Below, piece by piece: positions 6,762 through 13,497 of a stretch of DNA of 23,176 nt. Location: NCBI GenBank assembly GCA_964427855.1, contig CAYRVH010000052.1, positions 1 to 23,176 of the forward strand. Reading direction: 5' to 3'. Position numbers and translations under genes: made by a program. Positions within the stretch are counted from its first letter, which is position 1. Every line of letters begins with the position of its first letter. The notes beneath the pieces are model-generated. The model made no database searches and had not been told where the DNA came from. It saw only the letters and a list, made by a program, of their open reading frames with translations. This DNA comes from JAUPKT01 sp964427855 (GTDB lineage Bacteria > Desulfobacterota > Desulfomonilia > Desulfomonilales > Desulfomonilaceae).

Positions 6762-8390
6762 ATGGGTGTCGCGAAGTACATCAAAAACGCTAATGACGAA
6801 ATAGAAGAAGTCATTCTTCAATCGGGGATCAAGATAAAAACTCAATATGGCCCTGAAGACCTCGAACAAGTGGGATTCGATTACACAAGGGACCTTGGAG
6901 ACGCTGGACAGTATCCCTTCACGAGGGGTATCCACCCGAAGGGCTACCGTTCGCGGGCCTGGACCACGAGACAATACTCAGGTTTCGGAACGCCTCAAGA
7001 AACAAACGAGCGCTTCAAACTGCTCATCTCCCATGGACAAACCGGCCTCAACGTGGCTTTCGATCTTCCCACCCAGATGGGCTACGACTCCGACAACCCC
7101 ATGGTGGAAGGGGAGGTAGGCCGGGTCGGCATGGCTGTGGACACCCTGAGGGATTTCGAAATTGCGTTCGCCGACATACAACTCGATAAGATAGGCTCCG
7201 GCCTCACCATCAACGCAGTGGCTTCCATCATGCTCGCCATGTACCAGGCCACTGCCGAGAAAAGAGGTTTCAACATCCAGCGCATCAGCGCGACGCCTCA
7301 GAACGACATTCTCAAAGAAATGATAGGCCGGGGCGCCTGGATCTACCCCGTAGATGATGCGGTCAGACTCATTGGCGATACCATAGAGTACTCCATCAAG
7401 ACATTGCCACGGTGCAACCCGGTTTCTGTGTGCGGCTACCATATCAGAGAATCTGGCGCCAATCCGGCCCAGGAAATCGGCTTCGCCCTGGAAATAGCCC
7501 GCACATACATAGATGAAGCGGTGACACGCGGCCTGTCCGTGGACGAGGTGGCCAAGAAAATAACTTTCAATTTCAATATATTTGGTAATCTCTGGGAACA
7601 GGTCGCGAAATTTCGGGCGGCGCGTAAACTGTGGGCGCGTATGCTCAGAGAAGAATGCGGGGCCAAGGATCCCAAGGCCATGCATTTGCGAGGCCTCTTC
7701 GGCGGCGGCGGGTTCGGCCTGACGAAGGCCCAGCCAGAGAACAACATCATGCGGAGCTCCTACTACGCCTTGGCGGCTGCCCTAGCTGGGGCTCAAACCA
7801 CCGCCCTATGCTCTTTCGATGAAGCATTTACCATCCCCACCCCACGCGCTGCTCTGTTGTCCCTGCGCACGTGCGAATTGCTCATGGACGAGATTGGATT
7901 GCGGGATACAGTGGACCCCTTGGCAGGCTCATATTTTATTGAGACCCTGACCAAACAGATGGAAGACAAAATTCTTGAGGAGCGGAGACGTATTCAGCAG
8001 GTTGGCGGCATGATGCAGGCTGTGACAACCGGGTTCGTGCAAAAACTTGTTGCTCAGCAGGCCTACGAGTGGGAACTCGGTCTCAAGAAGGGAGAATTCA
8101 TCAAAATCGGCGTGAACAAATACGTCGATGAAGATGAGCCTGAGGTGGAACTTCACGAATACGATCCCCAAACGCAGGAGCGCCAGATCCAAAGCCTCAG
8201 ACGGGTGAAAGCAGAACGAAGCTCAAGCGAGGTGGCGAGAACCCTCCAAACGTTGGAGAAGACGGCGCGTGCCAAACAAAACGTGATGCCTGCGCTTGTG
8301 GACTGCTGCAAAGCCTATTGTACGGTCGGCGAAATGGCAGATGTGTTCCGAAACGTGTTCGGGGAATTCAGGGAGCCGAACATCTTCTAG
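6762..8390 (+). CDS. Methylmalonyl-CoA mutase-type large subunit (substrate-binding domain only)
   Basis: Adenosylcobalamin-dependent acyl-CoA mutase, TIM-barrel subunit (542 aa), interconverting branched and linear acyl-CoAs by a radical mechanism. Seen: YPFTRG (51-56), RQYSGFGT (70-77), AFDLPTQMGYDSD (99-111), QNDILKE (180-186) and GYH (225-227). With a constant offset of 17 to Propionibacterium MCM, the substrate residues Tyr89, Gln197, Arg207 and His244 are all kept (Tyr72, Gln180, Arg190, His227). The arginine favours a carboxylated substrate such as methylmalonyl-CoA; Ala99 and Tyr72 argue against 2-hydroxyisobutyryl-CoA mutase (Asp and Ile there). It ends at FREPNIF without the C-terminal B12-binding domain, so a separate small subunit is needed and none is in the window. 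AAGAGG precedes the ATG. It is the second gene of the CoA-transferase unit. The true substrate could be another dicarboxylic acyl-CoA. Confidence 0.9.
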   Translation: MGVAKYIKNANDEIEEVILQSGIKIKTQYGPEDLEQVGFDYTRDLGDAGQYPFTRGIHPKGYRSRAWTTRQYSGFGTPQETNERFKLLISHGQTGLNVAFDLPTQMGYDSDNPMVEGEVGRVGMAVDTLRDFEIAFADIQLDKIGSGLTINAVASIMLAMYQATAEKRGFNIQRISATPQNDILKEMIGRGAWIYPVDDAVRLIGDTIEYSIKTLPRCNPVSVCGYHIRESGANPAQEIGFALEIARTYIDEAVTRGLSVDEVAKKITFNFNIFGNLWEQVAKFRAARKLWARMLREECGAKDPKAMHLRGLFGGGGFGLTKAQPENNIMRSSYYALAAALAGAQTTALCSFDEAFTIPTPRAALLSLRTCELLMDEIGLRDTVDPLAGSYFIETLTKQMEDKILEERRRIQQVGGMMQAVTTGFVQKLVAQQAYEWELGLKKGEFIKIGVNKYVDEDEPEVELHEYDPQTQERQIQSLRRVKAERSSSEVARTLQTLEKTARAKQNVMPALVDCCKAYCTVGEMADVFRNVFGEFREPNIF

Positions 8391-8423
8391 GTCGCAGCCG
8401 CGTCTGCGGTAGTTCAGGCCCCA

Positions 8424-10136
8424 TCAAACCCTCGGTCGATAACGATTCGTGATGGGGAGGCGCCGATCCCGTCCAAACGCCTTCGGTGTAATCTTGATGC
8501 CCGGCGGCGCCTGACGTCGCTTGTATTCGTTTCGATCCACCATCCGAACCACCTCGATGACGAGCTCTGGAGGGAAGCCGGCCCGGACAATGTCCTCCGG
8601 AGAGCAGTCCTCTTCGACATAGGCCTTCAATATGTTGTCCAGCACGTGGTAAGGGGGGAGGGAATCCTCGTCTTTTTGATCGGGACGTAATTCGGCAGTC
8701 GGCGGCCTTTCGATGATCGAGGCCGGGATGACTGGTCGGCCGCTCTTTGCATTGACGTACTCGGCAAGCCGGTACACCATGACCTTGGGAACGTCCTTTA
8801 TCACGGCAAAACCGCCGGCTGTGTCCCCATACAACGTGCTGTATCCAACGGCTGTTTCACTTTTGTTCCCTGTGGTAAGTACGAGCCAGCCAAACCTGTT
8901 CGAAAACGTCATCAAAAGGTTGCCTCGAACCCGAGCCTGCAAGTTCTCTGCTTCCAACCCTGGCGGCCCCTCGCCCAGGAATGGGGACAACTCGGCCATG
9001 TAGGCTTGAAAGATGCCGGCGATGGGCACGGTGAGGAGGCGGATGCCAAGATTGGTGGCGAGGACGGTCGCATCGGAAAGGGTCTCGGAAGAAGTATATT
9101 GAGAGGGCATCGTCACTGCCACCACATTGTCCCTCCCAAGAGCCTCCACGGCGACCACGGCAGTAAGCGCGGAATCTATGCCGCCGCTCAATCCCAACAC
9201 AGTCTTCTGGAAACCATTCTTCCGAACATAGTCCCGAGTCCCCAGAACCAGCGCCGCGTACACCTCTTCTGTCTCGCTGAGCTCCAGGGGCACCCGCAGG
9301 GGCCGCACACGCAATTTCGGAGGATTTTTTGGCTCAGGTACTTGTATGACACGCGCCAAATCTTTCTGCGACCTGGGGGCTTGGCTCTGTGCGTGATCCG
9401 CAGCCTCCACATCGTAGAGGAGCAGATCTTCAGTAAACCTCTCAGCCATGGATACCAGAGCGCCCTGTCGATCTACAACCATGCTCCCCCCGTCAAAAAT
9501 AAGCTCGTCCTGACCGCCGACGAGATTATTGTACAAGATCGCAGCGCCAACTCTCGAGGCGAATCGCCGCAGCACTTCAACGCGAAGATAGTGTTTTCCA
9601 GCGTAAAAAGGAGAGGCTGAGATGTTCACTACCGCGGCGACCCCGGATTCTCGCATACATGATTCCCTCGCCGCGGCCTCCACCCAAATGTCCTCGCAGA
9701 TGGTAACTGCACATCGAACCCCGCCGAGCTCAAAAATGAGCGGATTGCCGCCCGGGTGAAAATACCTCTTCTCGTCGAAGACGCCATAATTGGGAAGTTC
9801 GATCTTACGATAGACGCCGAGGATGTTCCCGTCAGCCATGAGCGCCGCAGAATTGTAGGTCTTTTCGCCGAAGTACTCGGGAAAACCTACTAGGGCTGCC
9901 ATATCCTTGCAATGAGCCGCAATCTCATTAAGGCAATCCTGACAGTCCGCCAGGAAATGCTTTTTCAGAAGAAGGTCCTCGGGAGGATACCCCGATACCG
10001 AAAGTTCGGGGAAGGTCGCCAAATGCGCGCCATGGTCTCTCGCCTTGTTCATCCAAGAGACGATCTTGGCTCGATTGCTATCGAGATCACCCACCGCTAC
10101 GTTTATCTGAGCTAACGCTATCCTTATTCGCGCCAT
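8424..10136 (-). CDS. nadE: Glutamine-dependent NAD+ synthetase
   Basis: Makes NAD+ from deamido-NAD+, ATP and glutamine in the last step of NAD synthesis (570 aa). Seen: an N-terminal nitrilase-fold glutaminase with the triad Glu44 (FPELSVSGY), Lys111 (YRKIELPNYGVFDE) and Cys147 (TICEDIW), and a C-terminal ATP-pyrophosphatase domain with SGGIDS at 317-322 (GLSGGIDSALT). The frame opens further upstream at 10175, where an ATG overlaps the ldcA stop, but the 13 extra residues are phenylalanine-rich; AGAGGAGG lies 5 nt before the ATG at 10136, which begins the standard MARIRIALAQINV. It is downstream of the LD-carboxypeptidase gene on the same strand with a 35-bp gap and converges on the mutase gene (33 bp between stops). 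Complete and normal; a housekeeping gene. Confidence 0.97.
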   Translation of the reverse strand: MARIRIALAQINVAVGDLDSNRAKIVSWMNKARDHGAHLATFPELSVSGYPPEDLLLKKHFLADCQDCLNEIAAHCKDMAALVGFPEYFGEKTYNSAALMADGNILGVYRKIELPNYGVFDEKRYFHPGGNPLIFELGGVRCAVTICEDIWVEAAARESCMRESGVAAVVNISASPFYAGKHYLRVEVLRRFASRVGAAILYNNLVGGQDELIFDGGSMVVDRQGALVSMAERFTEDLLLYDVEAADHAQSQAPRSQKDLARVIQVPEPKNPPKLRVRPLRVPLELSETEEVYAALVLGTRDYVRKNGFQKTVLGLSGGIDSALTAVVAVEALGRDNVVAVTMPSQYTSSETLSDATVLATNLGIRLLTVPIAGIFQAYMAELSPFLGEGPPGLEAENLQARVRGNLLMTFSNRFGWLVLTTGNKSETAVGYSTLYGDTAGGFAVIKDVPKVMVYRLAEYVNAKSGRPVIPASIIERPPTAELRPDQKDEDSLPPYHVLDNILKAYVEEDCSPEDIVRAGFPPELVIEVVRMVDRNEYKRRQAPPGIKITPKAFGRDRRLPITNRYRPRV

Positions 10137-10171
10137 GTGCGCCTCCTCTGAAAAAAAAAACAAGACACGCG

Positions 10172-11116
10172 TCATGAAACAAATGCTAAACAGGGGCTAG
10201 ATGCGTCCAATTCCGCGTGCATGCCATGAGGGAGAGTGAGGTTGGGCAGTCTATGCCCGTGGGAAAACCGTGCAACGATGGGAAATTCAAAGCCTTGAGT
10301 TCTTTCATACGCCAGATTTTCAACCTCAGCTCCCAGGTCGTTGCCGTCTGGCCCAATGAAATGTCCCAACACCATCCCGCTGATAGAATCATACACGCCG
10401 GCAAGCCGCAACTGAGTGAACATCCTGTCAAGTCGATAAAGAGGTTCGTTCACATCTTCGAGCAGCAAAATGGCTCCGGAGAACTGCGGAAGGTATGGCG
10501 TTCCAAGGAGCGCTGAAACAATGGAGAGGCAACCACCGATGAGCGCGCCGGCGCCGCGACCGGATCTGACCACCCTGAACGTGCCGTGGTCGGCGGACAG
10601 GCGCATCCCACTCCAAGGCTGAAACAAGCCTCGGACGTAGCTCTGCTCTGACCAGGGGTCCAGCCCGCCCCCCAACTGGCCTGCGACCATAGGCCCTGAA
10701 AAGGTAACCAGCCCCAACTCCTTGTATAAATAGAGCTGGATGGCGGTGGCGTCACTCATACCGCACAGGATTTTTGGGTCCCCGGCCAACGACTGCAGGT
10801 CGAGTCGGTCCAAAATACGCATGCACCCATAGCCTCCTCTGGCTAAAAAAACGGCGCGTATTTCCGGGTCTCCAAAGGCTGCATTGAGATCAGCAGCCCT
10901 TTCAGAATCGCTGCCAGCGAGGTAGTCGCGACGGATGCTTATGTGCGCTCCCAATACGACCTTGAGGTTCAAGGAGCGCAAAAAACGAACTCCTTCATAC
11001 AGAAGCTCCTCAGAAGGTGGGCTGCATGGGGCAACCACCGCGACGGCATCGCCGACATGAAGCGGATCTGGAACCACCACCTCTTTGGGTGCGTTTATCT
11101 TCGAAGTCCGGGTCAT
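10172..11116 (-). CDS. ldcA: LD-carboxypeptidase (peptidase S66, LdcA/MccF family)
   Basis: Serine peptidase of 314 aa that removes the terminal D-alanine from muropeptide tetrapeptides in murein recycling (LdcA), or cleaves related peptides (MccF type). Seen: VGDAVAVVAPCSPP at the start, the ARGGYG loop (92-97), nucleophile Ser121 in CGMSDAT, the acidic Glu220 in LLLEDVNEPLYRLDRM, and His288 in SHGHRLPN. All members of the Ser-Glu-His triad are present and there is no signal peptide, fitting cytoplasmic murein recycling. The ATG at 11116 is the first in frame but has no clear ribosome site; about 15 residues precede the usual family start, so an internal start is possible. nadE follows 35 bp after the stop. 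An 11-bp palindrome lies 12 bp upstream of the ATG. Confidence 0.9.
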   Translation of the reverse strand: MTRTSKINAPKEVVVPDPLHVGDAVAVVAPCSPPSEELLYEGVRFLRSLNLKVVLGAHISIRRDYLAGSDSERAADLNAAFGDPEIRAVFLARGGYGCMRILDRLDLQSLAGDPKILCGMSDATAIQLYLYKELGLVTFSGPMVAGQLGGGLDPWSEQSYVRGLFQPWSGMRLSADHGTFRVVRSGRGAGALIGGCLSIVSALLGTPYLPQFSGAILLLEDVNEPLYRLDRMFTQLRLAGVYDSISGMVLGHFIGPDGNDLGAEVENLAYERTQGFEFPIVARFSHGHRLPNLTLPHGMHAELDASSPCLAFVS

Positions 11117-11127
11117 GCAGGCATCAA

Positions 11128-11152
11128 TAACAAAAAACCGCGTTTTTTGTTA
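11128..11152. repeat. Perfect 11-bp inverted repeat between ldcA and the receiver gene
   Basis: Arms TAACAAAAAAC (11128-11138) and GTTTTTTGTTA (11142-11152) are exact complements around the 3-bp centre CGC. It sits in the short gap between two divergent genes, 12 bp from the ldcA start and 50 bp from the receiver start. The T-run is inside the stem rather than after it, so it is not a typical terminator; a shared operator is more likely. Confidence 0.6.
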
Positions 11153-11201
11153 GCCAATTCATCTCCAAATGATATTATGTGAAGGGATGACAGGAAAAGC
11201 C

Positions 11202-11549
11202 ATGCCAGTCATACTACACATTGAAGACGAGTCGTCAGTCAGGCTGCTCTATCGAGAAGTCTTTGAAGAGCTCGGTTTTCGAGTGGTCCAGGCTCCCAAC
11301 GCCGAAGAGGCATTAATATTGTTGCGAACTCAGCAGCCAGACATCATCATCTTGGACCTTAAAATGCCGGGCATGGGCGGCCGCGCATTCCTGAAGAAGT
11401 TTCACAAGCTGAAATATAAGGCGCCCATTGTGGTCAGCACAGCCTATCCGTTTGTCTCTGAAGATCCTATCTTGCAGGACATCGATGCGTTTGTGGTGAA
11501 ATCTGGCGACATGGATGAGCTCATAAAAAAGGTGCAAGAGTTGATTTGA
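11202..11549 (+). CDS. Stand-alone response-regulator receiver domain (CheY-like)
   Basis: Phosphorylatable receiver domain of 115 aa with no output domain. Seen: acidic pair Glu8-Asp9 (LHIEDE), phosphoacceptor Asp52 in DIIILDLKMPGMGG, the switch Thr in VVSTAYP and the conserved Lys in FVVKSGD; the typical beta-alpha pattern ends at VQELI. ATGs at 11169, 11187 and 11202 are in frame. The last has AGGA about 6 nt upstream and gives the standard domain start MPVILHIEDE, so it is preferred. No histidine kinase is in the window, so the partner is unknown. Such small receivers act by protein-protein contact or in phosphorelays. It is transcribed away from ldcA, with a palindrome between the two genes. 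Confidence 0.9.
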   Translation: MPVILHIEDESSVRLLYREVFEELGFRVVQAPNAEEALILLRTQQPDIIILDLKMPGMGGRAFLKKFHKLKYKAPIVVSTAYPFVSEDPILQDIDAFVVKSGDMDELIKKVQELI

Positions 11550-12029
11550 AACGAGTCGCGTCCAAGGGATCGACGAACGGATGAGGGTTTTTCACAGCAT
11601 TTATCGAGGAATTGCTTCGCATCGCCCGCAATGACGCATCAATGGCGTTCTCGTCATTGGGAGATTTCAGAGGCCACCACGCAATCTTAGCTCACCTCAA
11701 TCGAACAGAGAGGCCGCTGGCGAATTCAATGTTAAATCGCAGCACTGCTCCGTGTGTGCAGGCTCGCTATGACTGTCGCGGAGGGCACTCATGTGCCTTG
11801 CGTTGGTCGGCGTTCAGAGCCACCCGACGAGTCCTGGGACACGCCTTCGGCACACAACCAGCCGCCTCTAAAGACGGGCGCATTATCCCCCTTAGCCAGA
11901 TGCGCCTCCGGCCCCTCTATGTCTTTGTCCATCATTGGGTGAGGAAATCTCCTCGGAGCGCGAGTGCCAACTCCCCGGTTCAAAACCGGCGAAGGGCCTC
12001 ACGACCCCGAGGAAAAGAGAAGATGGAGA
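11550..12029. other. 480-bp stretch without a recognisable gene
   Basis: Between the receiver gene and the end of dsrC. Open frames here give low-complexity translations without family features. It contains the repeat-like element at 11610-11658 and a small perfect hairpin CCGGTT-CAA-AACCGG near 11975, which resembles a tRNA T-arm but has no matching acceptor or anticodon arms. No promoter or terminator is convincing. Confidence 0.55.
11610..11658. repeat. Degenerate REP-like palindromic element
   Basis: ATTGC (11611-11615) pairs with GCAAT (11628-11632), and AATGACG (11630-11636) pairs with CGTCATT (11652-11658). The wording (ATTGCTTCGC ... CGCAATGACG) matches the common short interspersed repeat built around GCAATGACG and ATTGCTTCG seen between genes in many environmental genomes. 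Only one copy is visible here, so the family membership is from memory. Confidence 0.4.
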
Positions 12030-12347
12030 CTAAACGCACCCAGTCGGTTTCGGCAACCCCGCCACCTTACAAGCGCCTTTCGCCGGCCCTGAAGGAAACA
12101 ACTCGTAGATCTTTTTGAGTTTGAAACCTGTGTCCTTGCAGACCTTGCGGATCATGGGTGCGATGTTGAACTCAAGGTAATAGTTGCGAAGGTAATGCAC
12201 TACCTTCCAATGATCTTCAGTCATTTCCTGTATGCCTTCGGTTTTGGCAAACAGCGCTGCAACTTCCTCGTTCCACAGATCGGGATCTTGAAGAAATCCA
12301 TCTTCGTCCACTTCAAAGGTTCGACCTTCAATTTCCAGCGTAGGCAT
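12030..12347 (-). CDS. dsrC: DsrC, sulfur-carrier protein of dissimilatory sulfur metabolism
   Basis: Small sulfur-carrier protein (105 aa). In sulfate reducers its two C-terminal cysteines accept the sulfite-derived sulfur from DsrAB as a trisulfide, which is then reduced by DsrMKJOP or Hdr-like enzymes. Seen: MPTLEIEGRTFEVDEDGFL at the start, LRNYYLEFNIAPMIRKVCK in the middle, and the flexible arm with Cys93 (GACKVAGLPKP) and the penultimate Cys104 (GCV). Both arm cysteines at the 11-residue spacing mark true DsrC; TusE-type proteins keep only the last one. AAGGAGGGC lies about 7 nt before the ATG at 12347. The gene stands alone, without dsrAB or dsrMK nearby, as is common for dsrC, and has its own promoter and an operator-like dyad upstream. 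It suggests sulfite or sulfur redox metabolism, or a remnant of it in a syntroph. Confidence 0.95.
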   Translation of the reverse strand: MPTLEIEGRTFEVDEDGFLQDPDLWNEEVAALFAKTEGIQEMTEDHWKVVHYLRNYYLEFNIAPMIRKVCKDTGFKLKKIYELFPSGPAKGACKVAGLPKPTGCV

Positions 12348-12405
12348 TCAACAGCCCTCCTTCATTCGAATATGCCCGTACAACTTTGGGCTCATAGTCT
12401 TTCCT

Positions 12406-12427
12406 AGTGATAGGTATCACTGGTGAT
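12406..12427. promoter_or_regulatory. Operator-like overlapping dyads in the dsrC leader
   Basis: AGTGAT-AGGT-ATCACT (12406-12421) is a perfect 6-bp inverted repeat, and its right arm also forms ATCAC-TG-GTGAT (12416-12427). Three half-sites of the type RGTGAT thus alternate in direction just downstream of the predicted transcription start, as expected for a repressor site. The regulator is not known. Confidence 0.4.
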
Positions 12428-12445
12428 ATACAAACACAATTTTCT

Positions 12446-12474
12446 ATTGTAATACACTTCTCCCCGTAATTCAA
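12446..12474 (-). promoter_or_regulatory. Predicted dsrC promoter
   Basis: On the minus strand TTGAAT (12469-12474) is followed after exactly 17 nt by TACAAT (12446-12451; five of six -10 bases). Transcription would start near 12439 and give a leader of about 90 nt that includes the dyad at 12406-12427. Confidence 0.55.
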
Positions 12475-12756
12475 ACCGAATTTTTCACCCAGCCGTAGAA
12501 TTCGCGTGCGAATGCTTGTCGAGGTCGTCAACGTCAAGGCAAAAAATTTCATGGCCCCTCAGCGTTCCCTGCGTCTCGACTCCCTTTCACTGTCTGAATT
12601 CGAAGTGAGCAATACAACCTTAATAAAAAAAAACAACTCTGTCAAAGTTTCTGCGGTTGATTCTCATTCGGTTTTTTTCCGCACAAGCGACACGCCACCC
12701 CTCTCGCCGACAGCTCCATCCAGCTGAATCCCAGTCTTGCAATAGCGTCCTGTTGC

Positions 12757-13212
12757 TTACTTCTTTTTTATTTTTGCCTCAGCATCCTGAATGTATTTCT
12801 GTAGGAGTTTCACCACCGCCGGCCTTTTTTCCCTCGCAAGGGCTTCTCTATACACGTTCAATGCCGAAGCATAATCCTTTTTTATCTCGTACACCAGCCC
12901 CATGAGCCCGTATGCATCTGGATAGTCTGGGTTGAGCTGCACCGCCTTTTTCAGGTCCTCAATGCTCTTGTCATACTCGCCCTTCTTTGAGTACGCGATG
13001 GCGCGGTAATGGTACGCCACGAAAAAGTTCGGGTTATCACGCAGCGACAGCGTGAACATTTCGATGGCTCGATCCCATTTCTCCACGCGTAGGGCAAATT
13101 CACCCTGCTCATAATAGTCGAGATAATCTTGCCCGTATGCGTTCTGATTCATCAATCCCGCGATTGAAAAAACTGTCATTAAGAGTAGAATCGAACTTCG
13201 ACGAGCTGGCAT
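12757..13212 (-). CDS. Secreted tetratricopeptide-repeat protein
   Basis: Small exported TPR protein (151 aa) of unknown partner. Seen: a signal peptide with a basic start (MPARRS), a hydrophobic core (ILLLMTVFSIAGLM) and a likely cleavage after AYG (residue 27). About three TPR units fill the rest: one around WDRAIEMFTLSLRDNPNF, one around YDKSIEDLKKAVQLNPDY and one around YASALNVYREAL. A lysine-rich tail (KIKKK) ends it. No lipobox cysteine is visible, so it is probably soluble in the periplasm. A GTG start at 13227 is also in frame; the ATG at 13212 gives the more typical signal peptide, though neither has a strong ribosome site. It is divergent from plsB with no operon partner. TPR proteins are adaptors, so no specific function can be given. 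Confidence 0.82.
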   Translation of the reverse strand: MPARRSSILLLMTVFSIAGLMNQNAYGQDYLDYYEQGEFALRVEKWDRAIEMFTLSLRDNPNFFVAYHYRAIAYSKKGEYDKSIEDLKKAVQLNPDYPDAYGLMGLVYEIKKDYASALNVYREALAREKRPAVVKLLQKYIQDAEAKIKKK

Positions 13213-13497
13213 AGTTACTTGTCCCACATCCCTTCTGGACAGAGGACAATATTACCATAAAATGCGCAGGCCGACGCAAGTTTTTGCAGCATCTCCGTAC
13301 GCCGCATCTCGCGGCCGTTGCACCACGGACGGCCGACGGATTATAGTCAATTGCGACTTTTTGCCCGTGCGGATGCTTTAACCGTGTGATGCCACCCGCC
13401 CCGAGACAATACCTCCGGGGCCCTCTGTGAAGCAATCCGCAGTATGCGTAGCGCCATAGTTGAACTTATTTCCCCAGGAGGTTATAACGGCGCGCCC

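Larger units (their letters stand above)
12348..12756. other. 409-bp intergenic region between dsrC and the TPR gene
   Basis: The dsrC-proximal third holds the promoter, dyad and ribosome site of dsrC. The rest (about 12480-12756), downstream of the TPR gene, is AT-rich with A and T homopolymers and shows no gene, strong hairpin or RNA that I recognise. Confidence 0.5.

Noticed and set aside
6762..8390. 2-hydroxyisobutyryl-CoA or isobutyryl-CoA mutase
   Set aside because: Tyr72, Ala99 and Arg190 match methylmalonyl-CoA mutase rather than the Ile/Asp/Gln or Phe/Gln residues of those enzymes.
11960..12000. T-arm-like hairpin CCGGTTCAAAACCGG suggesting a tRNA
   Set aside because: No matching acceptor, D or anticodon arms can be built around it on either strand.
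11612..12118. Plus-strand 168-residue frame beginning MLRIARNDAS
   Set aside because: The start is the translation of the REP-like repeat, the rest is low in hydrophobic pattern and Arg/Ser/Pro-rich, and it overlaps dsrC antisense.
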